From contig MNCI01020931.1 in the NCBI GenBank assembly GCA_015680685.1, positions 228,240-292,239 of the forward strand: DNA of 64,000 nt, given 5' to 3'. The notes beneath the pieces are model-generated. The model ran no database searches. It worked only from the letters and a program-made list of their open reading frames with translations, and was not told where the DNA came from. Below, in pieces: positions 49,561-60,214 of this stretch (position 1 is its first letter; each line of letters starts with the position of its first letter). The stretch comes from Gnetum montanum (lineage: Eukaryota > Streptophyta > Gnetopsida > Gnetales > Gnetaceae). Both the position numbers and the translations under genes were made by a program.

Positions 49561-50461
49561 CCCCTAATACATAATTTGATGCATTAGTCATCACATGAAA
49601 TGGTCTGGACCAATCTGGTGCTTGAAGAATGGGACTTTCAACAAACTTTTGCTTCGATTGTTGAAATGTTGATTCACATGTAGGGGTCTAGATGAATGAT
49701 GCATCCTTCTTTGTTAATTCTACCAATGGCTTGGTGATTTTGGAAAAATTCTCGATGAATCGTCGATAGTAGCTAGTATGACCAAGGAATAACCAAACTT
49801 CTTTGACTATTTCAGGTTGACAGGTTGTTCCTTGGATGACCCTTATTTTTTTAGGGTCCACCTCGATTCCTGTTTTTGAGATGCAATGCCCTAAGACTAT
49901 GCCTTCCTGGACCATAAGATGACTCTTTGCCAATTGAGCTGGAGACTAGTTTTAACACATCTTTTTAACACCTGCTTAAGATGATCTAGAGCTTACTCAA
50001 ACATAGCTCCATAGGTAGAAAAATCATTCATAAAAACTTCTACCCTGCTACTAATTTGCTATTGAAAAATGCTAAAAATTAATTGTTGAAATGTGACTAG
50101 GGCATTGCATAGACCAAATGGCATTTTTTGGTAGGCAAAAGTCCCCCAAGGACTTGTGAAAGTTATCTTTGCTTGATCCTTTGGTGCAATCCGGATTTGG
50201 TTATAGCCACTATAACCATCCAGAAAGTTGTAAAAGCTATGCCCCGAAATGGTGTCCAATACTTGGTTGACGAAAGGCAACGAAAAATGATCCTTGAAAG
50301 TTGTCATGTTGAGTAGTTGGAAATCAATGCACACCCACCATTTGCCTCATTTCTTTAGCATAATCACAAGAGGGTTGACCCACTCACTATCTGCAATAGG
50401 GTAGATAAATCCCACTTTGAGGAGTTGTTCAATCTCTTCTTTGACAATCTGTTTTAACTTG
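49561..50461 (-). pseudogene. Element E reverse transcriptase, main part
   Basis: Contains 'FIYPIADSEWVNPLVIMLKK' (50405-50345), 'CIDFQLLNMTTFKDHFSLPF', 'LDGYSGYNQIRIAPKDQ', 'FTSPWGTFAYQKMPFGLCNA' (about 50160-50100) and the catalytic box, which reads VFMNDF near 50030 where F(V/M)DDF is expected: first Asp changed to Asn. The connection region has 'VLGHCISKTGIEVDPKKI' and 'FLGHTSYYRRFIENFSKI' (49900-49735). Stops are present. The N-terminal part continues at 51506 beyond the solo LTR. Confidence 0.92.
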
Positions 50462-51500
50462 TGAGTGGCGAGGTACCCCTACACTCAACCATACGAAACG
50501 AGCGTCGCACGCGCGATCCGGTCGAACTCTGCAGATGGACTAGTTGTGGCACCTAGATAGTTAGCCTTAGGTCACAGTTCACTGTCTTCCCACCTAGACT
50601 AGTTTTGCATATGTCACATATGGTTTAGTCTAGATGAGGTGTATGATGTGTTCTAATTTTAATGCTACTCCTGATGGAAATGGAAAATAATACTAACTAA
50701 GCTAAGCTAGGAGGGAATAGGTAAGAAAATCTAATCTAGCCTAAGTGCGACGAGCAACTGATTCCTTGATCAACTGTACACATCTTGGACTTCGTGCACG
50801 ACTACCACTGGGACTACCAAGCGTAGGCCTAGGTACACCACTGGGATTACCAAGCGTAGACCCCAAATACGCCACTGGGTTACCAAGCGTAGATCCCCGC
50901 TACACCACTAGGCTACCAAGCAGTCACACTTAAATGATCGTAATCAAGTCGTACTCGTTCCGCTTCTAGGAGTTAAGGGTGAGAGACTAATCGCTATGAG
51001 TAACCGATTCCTTGACTATCCGTACACATCCGTAGATGCTCGTAATCAAGTCGTACTCACACCGCGCTATGAAAGCAATAAATAACATTAAATAAACAAA
51101 CAAATAAATAAACTAAGTGAATGCTGCAATGATGAAGTAATCTCGATCTTTATTGCCGGTCATGTACGTGTCCAAGTACAGCACACTCGAATAAAGACAC
51201 CGTACAATTACATTCACCACATTGTGATCAGACAGGGGAAAAAATCTAACTCTGGAGGGATCAAACTGCCAGAGCTTCGCTACTCTAAAACTGGGATGTC
51301 AAATGAGGGAGAGCGGCCTCTTATTTATAGAAATTGCGGCTGACTGCGATATCGCGTACGCGATATCGCAGGGAAGACGTGATATCGTGGCCCATGATAT
51401 ATCGCATATGCGATATCGTGACCCATGATATAACATGGGTGCCTTATCGTGGGTGCCTTAACGCGACTGCCAGCAATATGAGTAATTTCATGTCTCATCA
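50462..51500 (-). repeat. Solo type-A LTR inserted in E's RT
   Basis: 1039 bp on the minus strand, flanked by acttg (50457-50461 and 51501-51505). RT coding continues directly on both sides, so this was an insertion that lost its body by LTR-LTR recombination. The end next to 50462 reads TGAGTGGCG instead of TGATGAGTGGCG, i.e. three terminal bases are missing. The GATATC array is at about 51338-51425, TATA complement at 51322-51329. It is rich in CG ('acgcgcgatccggtcg'), suggesting it is relatively young. Confidence 0.92.
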
Positions 51501-51505
51501 ACTTG

Positions 51506-51650
51506 GGATGCAAACATCGTTGTGGCTATCATTTTGGCTTGATGGTGAGGTCAGTGTATATTTGGTGCTAGCATATTCTTGGATCTATCCCAGTGAGCTC
51601 AAAACAGGACCAGGCGAAGGCTGTTGACCATTTTTCCACAGCTTTTATTA
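51506..51650 (-). pseudogene. Element E RT, N-terminal edge
   Basis: The minus frame gives '...HHQAKMIATTMFASQVK' and alternative-frame 'SQNDSHNDVCIPS', continuing after the solo LTR with 'EEIEQLLKVGFIYPI' (50430-50390). This matches the P(Q/L)RR.NP...VKKEI..LL region before RT motif 1. Confidence 0.6.
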
Positions 51651-52029
51651 ATTTTCTCTTTTTTTTTGTAGCAAGCTTGGCATTAATAATAACCGACCTC
51701 CCATTTTTCAAAAATACGTACTTCATTCTAGCTGGTAGCATCTTCAATTCAAGGGGCTCATATTTAAAATTGTTAGAAATTTCTAGCTCACCCTAATTGA
51801 CATCATCATCTGCTCCTTTGGAGAGTTGGTGGTGAACTTGCTCAAGTTCATCCATACTTGCGACATATTCATATGTTAGGCCTTTAGTAGGTTCCATGCA
51901 TAATGTATTGCTGCTAGTATTAGCTGTCAGCCACTAGGTGTCCTCTTGTTTTGTGGTTGTTGGATATAAACATCTTTGGATATTAGCTTCTATTGCATAC
52001 TGCTTGCATGTAGAAATAGATGTTTACTT

Positions 52030-52560
52030 TACTAACCATAACTTCTACATAAAATGACACCCTGAATAGCTATACATGATACATGGAACTCTCTCTTTCT
52101 TGATCTTTTCAAATTCATTTTCTTTTGATATCTCCAAGGAAATATCTCTAATGCGCATTTTAGCATCTATAGTACTTAGCCATGCCCTTCCCATGATAAT
52201 TGGAAAGTCCCCCTTGTAGTTCTCCACTTTGATTACTAAGAAATTAGCTGGATATGACCACCCACAAATAATGGTGATGATGTCTTCAACTAGTCCTAAT
52301 GGAATAGTGATGGATTGGTCCACCAGTTCCAACTAGATGTTGCTCTTCTTCAAAGGAGGAAGGTTTCACATTGTGTACATCTCATGCGAGATCATATTAA
52401 CACTAGAACCAGAGTCAAGAAGAGCTTTGCATTGCTCATTCTTAGCAATCTGCAAGTAAACTAGGGGACTCCTGGGATCAGCTAATTTTCTAGGTAGGTT
52501 ACTAGCTCGAATCTAATTAGATACAACATGTGCCAAAATTATAATATGGATTCAAGAGGG
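52030..52560 (-). pseudogene. Element E aspartic protease
   Basis: 'ALLDSGSSVNMISHEM' at about 52430-52383, with an intact DSG, then (52332-52045) 'GLVEDIITIICGWSYPANFL' and 'GDFPIIMGRAWLSTID'. Collinear with A (10200-10730). One stop separates the active site from the flap part. Confidence 0.88.
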
Positions 52561-55020
52561 ATTTTGGTTTGAAGGGGACTCAGATAGAGAGGAAATAGAG
52601 GAAGTTGGAGGAGCTGGGTTACCAACCACTGATGTGTCTGAGGGCTTTGGTGAACTGCGAGGTTGAAAGAAGGATCTTTTCTTGGTTCATGGTTTTGATC
52701 CACTGGATGGGTTAACCGATTGCAGCTTAACTACCGTCGTAGTGTTCCTTTGTTATGGTTGTGCAAGCAATTTACCCTACATGGATAGAGAAGTCAATAG
52801 TTATGTAGTAGGTGGAGGAGTATGTGCAAGAACAGGAGGTGCATGAGGGTAGTAGGTGGCATCCCTCCTTGGATAGGGCAATTGGTATGTTTCAGGAGGG
52901 TAGTGGTGAGATTGGTAAGTAGTAATATGACCAGAGGAGTCCCTTGGAGATGAAGGTTGCTAAACATAGTAACCATAGGGATTTGGTTGCCGGTAAGGGT
53001 ATTGCTACCCACAATTGTGGTTGCTACCACTGTTGATACACTTCGTAAGGTTGTGGAGGAGTTCCACTTGCGTAGTACTACTGTGGTTGGTGGAACTGTT
53101 GAGAATTGCCTTGTGGATAAGGCAATCTTTTGGGTGTTTGCCTTTGTGCAAGTCGTGGATGTAAGGCGTACACCCTAGATTCCTGGAAGTGTGATACAAG
53201 TGGACAACATCCCTTAGGATGTTCATATTGGCAGACATCACACTGACCATCATCATTTGAATCACTATCCATAGCCATCGCTATTGCAGCCATTTTACCT
53301 TTACCCTTAGATATGGTGTGTTCAGCCTTCTTACACCTCTGACACTATCGCTCACCACCTTGCTCCTTGGACTCTTCAGCAATTTTTAAAATAACTTGAA
53401 ACCTATTGTCCATGGAGTCCCATAACTAATCAACCTTGGTTGTGATTTTTGATTGCAATTTTTGGAATGGCAAGGTTTTCTAATTCACCATCACATCTCT
53501 CACAAATTCATCCTCACTATCACAAAATCTAACCCCCTTTTTTTGAATAGAAGGATCTTTGTTGTATTCTTCTGCACTTTCATGTTTTCTTAGCACTTCC
53601 TCCTCCTTGGCTACCTACTCAATTAGTTTTTGAATTCGACCGACACTTAACTTTGTCAATCTCCCTTCGGCATAGATGCCAAGGGTTTTCTTGGTTTCAG
53701 ACCACAACCTGTCTATGATATGGTGAAGCTAATCAAGTTGAGAATATCCATGGTTGGGACACCTATGTAATAGAGAGTAGTATCAGCCAATAGCAACATC
53801 CAAGGGCTCATGATTCCCATATTTCCACCCTTGAATTTTTTTCCTTAGATTGGATACTCAAGAGTACGTTTGATATTTGTCATTGAATAGTTCCAACACC
53901 TCACTCCACCACTTGATTGATTCTGGTTCCAAGGATTGATACCAACTTTCTACTTCCTTTATAAGTGTCCTTGGAAATAATTTTAGCTTTTGCTAGTCAT
54001 TTTCAATGTTTTGCAAGGCACATGCATCTTGGAAGACCTAGAGATGATTTTGTAGATCAACATCATATCCTCCCTCAAACTGAGGAATATTGTTCATATC
54101 AAGCCTCTTTATTCTACTATCCTTCATGTGCCTGGTTGGAATCTTCACAGCCTCTGCAATGTTTAACATGCCCTGAGTATCAAGTAGAGGTTCATCAAGG
54201 CCATGATTGTGATGCCTATGATGTTCCCTATTAGCCCTTATTTCTTGATGATGGGCCTCTTTGGATTGTCCATGTCTTCGATCATGATTGTCCCGATGGT
54301 CCATTCTATTGTTCTAGTCCCGTCAACCATTTCCATCATGGTTATTTCATTTGCGGCCATGATCTGAACCCAATGAAGAAGATGATGATGATGAAGGAGA
54401 AGAAGAAGGGGAACTTGCTCCATGCTAACACCTATCATCCTCCTTTGATGCTTGCAACCACGATCACAATCATGATCTCCTTTGTCTCCCTTTTCTTGAT
54501 TGGCTTCTCTAGATCCATTTTTGTCATTGGATCCATTTTGACCAAAACCTAGATTATGGATTGTGGATTGTACATTTTGGTTGAGGGCTCCTTGAACAAA
54601 TTCAAAGAGAGGAGAATCACTAAAGAAGTGGTTGCCCTCATCAATTGGGCCAAGAAGAGGTGGAAAGATATTTGACCCCTTGCCCTTCATAAGCTTGTGT
54701 TGGTGCTCTAGTTGCTGATGCCTTAGTTTTTGTGCTTTAGTGGGATGATAATCCCTTAAGTTGGGATCTCGCATCTCATATTCTCCATGGAGATGTTGAA
54801 GCCCATGTCGTGCAAGTAGTAGCTAGAGCATTGCTAGAATAGATCGGTCAGGTGACAACACAATGTTGCCTTCCATATCTTGCCATTGCATTAGTTCATC
54901 TTGATGCAAAATGAAGGTAAAGTCTAGTACATACACATTGGGATGAGCATATACCACTCGGTATTGTTGAGGCACTTGAACTACCCTGGGCAGAGATGGG
55001 CTTTTGTGAGAAGAAGACAT
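52561..55020 (-). pseudogene. Element E gag
   Basis: Leader MSSSHKSPSLP (ATG at 55020), 'FTFILHQDELMQWQDMEGN', a charged Lys/Asp/His-rich variable region (54774-54238), the gag core ('RLDMNNIPQFEGGYDVD' near 54110, 'KLKLFPRTLIKEVESW' near 53990), a Lys/Glu-rich tail and the knuckle-like CDVCQYEHPKGC (about 53230). A proline/tyrosine-rich linker to PR follows. Stops and frame changes are frequent, but this is the longest version of gag in the window. Confidence 0.88.
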
Positions 55021-55157
55021 TTTGTGGTAATAAACAGTGTGTAGTTGAGATTTAATTTAATGATAATAATTTTTGTTTTCATAGGATCTGACTCTTAAGG
55101 TTTGAACAACAAGGTTACTAAATTTCACTAGGCTTAGATAGCGCATGAAGAACTATA

Positions 55158-55176
55158 GTCCCTGGCAATAGTGCCA
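55158..55176 (-). promoter_or_regulatory. Primer binding site of element E (Asp-tRNA type)
   Basis: The minus strand reads TGGCACTATTGCCAGGGAC one base inside the LTR. Mismatches to the tRNA-Asp complement are transitions, mostly at former CG sites, as in element A. Confidence 0.8.
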
Positions 55177-55177
55177 A

Positions 55178-55653
55178 TGATGAGCAACAAGGTACCCCTA
55201 CACCCAACCATATGAATCATAAGCATTCACATGCAATCTGGTCAAATTTCATAGACTATAGTTACTAAGTACATTAGAACTGAACAATGTGTATGTGTTG
55301 TTCATTCGTTGTCTTCCTAGTCCCACTTGTGAAATGCAATTGTATGGTTAAGTGTGACTGAGGCATATGATTTTTATTATTTTGTGTTTTTATGAAATTA
55401 CTCACCTAGAACAAGAATAAAAGTAGGAGTGATTAAAAGTAAAAGTGATTAATTGCTAAGGAAACTAAAGTCTAATCTAGCCTAACACAAGTAACCGTTT
55501 TGACTTCTTGGACACATCCTGAACTTCATGCAAACACTGCTAGGCTGTTAAACGCTAATCATTTCTGAGCTACCAAGTGTTACACGTATGCTTGAAGGGG
55601 TCACGCTTGTGTAATTTAATGATTTGCATAATTGATCAAAATGAATTACTGCA
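55178..55653 (-). repeat. Element E 5' LTR, inner part
   Basis: Collinear with the left part of the 3' LTR (44960-45400). Interrupted at ctgca by element D; continues at 59298. Confidence 0.9.
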
Positions 55654-56415
55654 TGATGGGACATGATATCGCATGGGTCGCCAAGTCTATAAATAAGAGG
55701 TGGCTTTCCCTTGTTTCCAAGTTTAGGCCTAGACCGTAGCGAAACTCTACCATTTTTACCTTCCTAGAGATAGAATAATTTCCATGTGCCTGTAGTAGGA
55801 ACTCCAAAGTGAACGGATCTTTATTCGAGCAAATATTGTACCTGAAAACAAGTTTGTGTATGGAAATAAAGATGAACTTCTTGGATAAACCTTGCAGTGC
55901 ATGGAATAGGCTAAATAGGACTTTATTTAATCTTATTTATTATTTATCATTTAAATGCTTTCTTAGTTAATTAATCTCTCTGAACCCTTATCCCTTAGTT
56001 AAGTGCATTTAGTATGACCGCTTCGAGCACGTGCGTTATGCTTGGTAATCCCAATAACAAATAGCGTTTGGTAACCAAGGTTGCATTGGTTTAAGGTGTG
56101 AACGGTAAGTGGGAACGGATGTTGATGCTAGATTAATTAAGGCTTAGTTAGTTAGTTAAAGTTAGTGAATTAGTCTCTTCACCCTTCACCTCATTAGCAT
56201 AGGAGATAAAATAGAAAAGATATAAAAATCACATACCTTAAACTTACTTAACCATACAACCGTGACAACTACAAGTAAGTCTGGGAAGACAATGAATGAT
56301 TAACCTTAAGTTTTCCATAAGGCGTGTAGGCACTTAGTCTGTGGAGTTTGACTGGATCGCATGTGTAACACTCATATTCATATGGTTGAGTGTAGGGGTA
56401 CCTCGCCACTCATCA
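55654..56415 (+). repeat. Element D 5' LTR, contracted U3 array
   Basis: 762 bp, TGATGGG to CTCATCA. It has only one full GATATC unit before 'aagtctataaataagagg'; the 3' LTR has about 131 bp more at exactly this place and is otherwise nearly collinear. Confidence 0.92.
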
Positions 56416-56416
56416 T

Positions 56417-56435
56417 AGGCACCGTTGTTGGTGAC
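56417..56435 (+). promoter_or_regulatory. Primer binding site of element D
   Basis: aggcaccgttgttggtgac, one base after the LTR, matches the Asp-type site with four changes (including the first T to A). Confidence 0.7.
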
Positions 56436-56560
56436 TAAGTGTTTGTGCGCTAAGTAGAACATAGGAAATTATCCACATCGTTGGGAGCTAAAAGGAACCC
56501 TTAGGGTTAATTAAACAAAAAAATTATATAACGGTTAATAGCACACCAAATTAAATCAAG

Positions 56561-57310
56561 ATGTCTTCTTCTTCGAGTAAAAGTAATTCACCACCTAGGG
56601 ATCATACTAGAAACAGTCAGCATCATCAAACACATAACCAAAATCCACCAGTTCCTCAACAGCATCGGGTAGTGTATACTCATCACAATGACTATATACT
56701 AGATTTTACCTTTATCCTCCATCAGGATGAACAGCTGTGTTGGAGAGACTTGCAAGGTAACATAGTGTTACCTCTAGATCGTTCAGTCCCAAACATGCTC
56801 CTCCGTGCTCTTGCACAGATTAGCATGACACAGCTATATGTTGAATATGTTGTTGGCACTTTCGACATAAGGGATTATCATCCCACAAAAGCACAACATT
56901 TAAGGGACTCGAGGTAGGAGAGCCACCATACATTGTTGAAGGGCAAAGGGGTCCCACACGTCCTAAGTGAAATCGGAAATGATGAATCCATTATAACGGG
57001 TTCTCCATCAAATGATGTTCCTCCTCCTAACGATGGTGAGGAGGTGAGGTATTAGAACCTACACTCCATGATACACAACCCTAGTTCTGATCCCCGTGAA
57101 CACTAACTGTTCACTAAGGGAACAACAATACATGACAAGGACGGGAACTTGGATCATCATCACGATCGGGGCCGTAGTAGCCGAAGGGAAGGTAAGAAAC
57201 ATCATCATGGTGATGGTTCTCCTTCTTCTTCTCCTTCATCACACCATTCACCCTCTCCTTCCACATTGGGACGCATCCATAGAGAGCACAATGGTGAGGA
57301 TAAGGGTGAG
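56561..57310 (+). pseudogene. Element D gag N-terminal fragment
   Basis: A clean open frame of 118 codons (MSSSSSKSNSPPRDHT..., 'FTFILHQDEQLCWRDLQGN') ends at TAG 56917. Downstream sequence matches A gag (about 7920-8310) in broken frames to about 57310, where it joins sequence equivalent to A at about 11760. The gag core, knuckle and PR are absent. Confidence 0.88.
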
Positions 57311-58399
57311 CATAATGCATTAATGCGAAGTCACTGGATGTGGTTTGTTTGAGGCCAGACTTGGAATGGGATCTACTAAGTCACATTAATCATGAAACAC
57401 ATAAGGGGCTGTACACCACCTTGTTCTTGAGATTCCATTCCATTTTCTTCTTTCCATCATTCTTCCTCCATTGTTCACCTCATTGTTAGTTGTATCATTA
57501 GCGTATATCTTGGTTGACGCATTGTTTTCTTTTTGGTAAATTCTTGCGGTTAAGACTTTAACTCTTGTTCCAAATGACATTCCTAGAGCCTACAGACTGT
57601 TTGAATGTGGGTTTGTCAAGGCATTAAGGGCATAAGCCTACTTTGGGGAGGACCCACTGGCATTCCTATTTGGTGCACTAGTTAAATTCTTTCCCTTAAC
57701 ATTTTTGCAATCTACTTTATTTTGTTCATTTCCATCTTGACATCTACTTCATCGACGTTATAGTTGTCTATTTTTCTCCATTTTTCTTGTTCTTTTTCTT
57801 TCTCCATTCTATTGCTACCAGAGGTTCGCTCTTAGTCATGGGGGTCCTGGTCCAATTTTTTCGATTTTCTCCTAACCTCTACACCTTTGGTAGTCACCAC
57901 TATTATATCTCTAGATTTGCTATTAGCCATACCACAACTCAGCCAATGGACCTTTCACTGAGGCAAGGTATCAACTACATTGAAATTCATTTACCCTTGC
58001 TAATACCAGACTGTGTTGTGTGTGTAGATGGCAATCATGCAACAATGGATTAGATCTAGAGGGAACACTTTGAATGGATCGGTGCTGAAGCAGCTATGCA
58101 AGGAACGAGATTGATGGCACGCTTATAGATGGACAATGAAATGCGCAATCTTGGCGTTGGCAGTAGCAGACTTCTTTTCTCTTCTCTCTTCTCTCTCAGC
58201 TGCCAAATGAGGCCTGATGTCAAATGTATAAGGTTTTCACTCCTGTTGTCATGAACACTAGTTTTGTTTTGTCTTGTAATGATGATCCATTCACATGTCA
58301 TCCCATTCACCATTAGTTCTGTTTGAGTCAATAATCCCATACCTTCCCGATATTATTGTAAGAAACTCGAGGATGAGTTTTTATTCAGTCATGGGGGTA
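57311..58399 (+). mobile_element. Element D 3' block
   Basis: Collinear with A 11761-12861, including a frameshifted copy of the third-frame region ('AKSLDVV', 'FECGFVKAL', 'YFGEDPLAFLFG') and the final purine tract catgggggta. No intact frame. Confidence 0.8.
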
Positions 58400-59292
58400 T
58401 GATGGGATGCGATATCACATGGGCCACGATATCATGTATATGATATCATGTCAGCCACGATATCACGTACGTGATATCATGTCAGCCATGATATCGCATC
58501 CCCTGTGATATTGCGTACATGATATCGTGTCATCCCTCGCGATATCGCGGTGTGCCGCCAAGTCTATAAATAAGAGGCAGCTCTCGCTTGTTTCCAAGTT
58601 TAGGCCTAGACCGTAGTGAAACTCTACTAGTTTTACCTCTCCAGAGATAGAATAATTTCCAAGTGCCTGCAGTAGGAACTCCAAAGTGAACGAATCTTTA
58701 TTCGAGCAAATATTGTACCTGAACACAAGTTTGTGTATGGAAATAAAGACGAACTTCTTGGATAAACCTTACAGTGCATGGAATAGGCTAAATAGGAATT
58801 TATTTACTGTTATTTATTATTTATCATTTAAATTCTTTCTTAGTTAATTAATCTCTTTGAACCCTTCTTCTATAGTTAAGTGCATTTAGTACGACCGCTT
58901 CGAGCACGTGCATTATGCTTGGTAATCCTAGTAATGAATAGCGTTTGGTAACCAAGGTTGCATTGGTTCAAGGTGTGAACGGTAAGTGGGAATAGATGTT
59001 GATGCTAGATTAATTAAGGTTTAGTTAGTTAGTTAAAGTTAGTGAATTAGTCTCTTCACCCTTCACCTCATTAGCATAGGAGATAAAATAGAAAAGATAT
59101 AAAAATCAGATACCTCAGACTTACTTAACCATACAACCGTGACAACTACAAGTAAGTTTGGGAAGATAACGAATGATTAACCTTAAGTGTTCCATAAGGC
59201 GTGTAGGCACTTAGTCTGTAGAGTTCGATTAGATTGCGCGTGTAACGCTCGTATTCGTATGGTTGAGTGTAGGGGTACCTCACCACTCATCA
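58400..59292 (+). repeat. Element D 3' LTR, expanded U3 array
   Basis: 893 bp. At 58407-58552 eight or so GATATC/GATAT(T) palindromes alternate with 'atgtcagccac' and 'gcatcccctg' spacers, followed by the TATA box (58565-58572). Confidence 0.92.
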
Positions 59293-59297
59293 CTGCA

Positions 59298-59588
59298 TAA
59301 ATAACATAAATGTAAGTTGCATGAAATATAAATGCATAAGAAAGAAAATCTCAAGTGCTGCAAGGAATGGGTCAAAGAGCTCATCTTTATTACCAACATA
59401 ATGGTGTGCTTAAGTACATCAATGCTTGAATAAAGATCTATTCACACTTAGACCTCCTGCTGTGGGCACTTGGAAAATATTCTAACTTTCAAATAGACAA
59501 ACTATAAGAGTTTTGCTACTTAACTGCTAGAAACTTACTCTCAATTGTGCACTTGGGCGCTATATTTATAGACTCAGGAGTAACCCTA
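59298..59588 (-). repeat. Element E 5' LTR, outer part (truncated)
   Basis: Continues the LTR after element D to 'gagtaaccctac', with the TATA complement at 59563-59570. The final 85 bp or so present in the 3' LTR (45691-45775, with the GATATC array) are replaced by unrelated sequence. Confidence 0.85.
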
Positions 59589-59956
59589 CATTAACATACA
59601 TAAATGTATATACCTAACACACTTGCAAATCTTAAAAAATGCCTAAGATCATAATTTCAAGATAAAGCAAATGAAAGCTTCAACACATCTGGACCTATGA
59701 CACATTTATAATATAAATATGCTAAATTTATGCATCATCTTACAATTATGAACTTTGTATTGGTACCTACTATGCACTTGTTATGTTGTTAGCCTAGGGG
59801 CATGTCTTAGGAAAATTTTAGCTTTTGCTCAAGAAGTATTATATAATGTTATAGCAACTCGACAACAAGACTTACATTTATTACAATATTAAGAGTATAA
59901 TCTCTTGATTGCTTGAAAATCTATGATAAATCAACAATTTCATGAATCTTATTTTT

Positions 59957-60212
59957 TATTTGCAAAAACATGAATAATGTTTTTTTATTTGGGAAAACAT
60001 GAATCATGCTTTTTTAGTTGTGAAAACATGAATCCTATTTTTTATATGCGAAAAGAACCCTATTTTTTTATTTGTGTAAACATGAACCCTATTTTTTTTA
60101 TTTTCAAAACAACAAACCTTATTTTTTTATTTGTGAAAACATGAAACCTACTTTTTTTATTTGTAAAAAAATGAACCCCATTTTTTTATTTGCAAAAACA
60201 TGAGTCCTATTT
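59957..60212 (+). repeat. T-rich minisatellite, unit about 32 bp
   Basis: About eight imperfect units 'acatgaatcctatttttttatttgtgaaa'-like (given in shorter phrases: aacatgaa.cct, atttttttatttg). A single unit occurs inside the G repeat at about 60965-61000. Confidence 0.8.
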
Positions 60213-60214
60213 TT

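Larger units (their letters stand above)
55654..59292 (+). mobile_element. Element D: short deletion derivative of the type-A family
   Basis: 3639 bp, perfect duplication ctgca (55649-55653 and 59293-59297), LTRs 55654-56415 and 58400-59292. The interior keeps the primer site, the first part of gag (56561 to about 57310) and the 3' block; all from mid-gag to the third-frame region is missing. It depends on other copies for all proteins. Inserted in E's 5' LTR, so it is younger than E. Confidence 0.93.
44960..59588 (-). mobile_element. Element E: pol-bearing Ty3/gypsy (Athila/Tat-like) retrotransposon, interrupted twice
   Basis: Minus-strand element: 5' LTR 59588-59298 plus 55653-55178 (split by D), Asp-type primer site 55158-55176, gag 55020 to about 52561, PR about 52560-52030, RT (split by a solo LTR), RNase H, INT, 3' block, purine tract, 3' LTR 45775-44960. 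Domain order PR-RT-RH-INT is Ty3/gypsy. Without D and the solo LTR it is about 9.9 kb. The 5' LTR outer end (about 85 bp) and right target duplication are missing, so only the candidate left duplication actgt (44955-44959) is visible. Every domain has stops. It is the likely autonomous relative of A, B and D. Confidence 0.88.

Noticed and set aside
59957-60212. CRISPR-like repeat-spacer array
   Set aside because: Units are directly adjacent, imperfect and T-rich with no unique spacers; this is a minisatellite in a plant genome.
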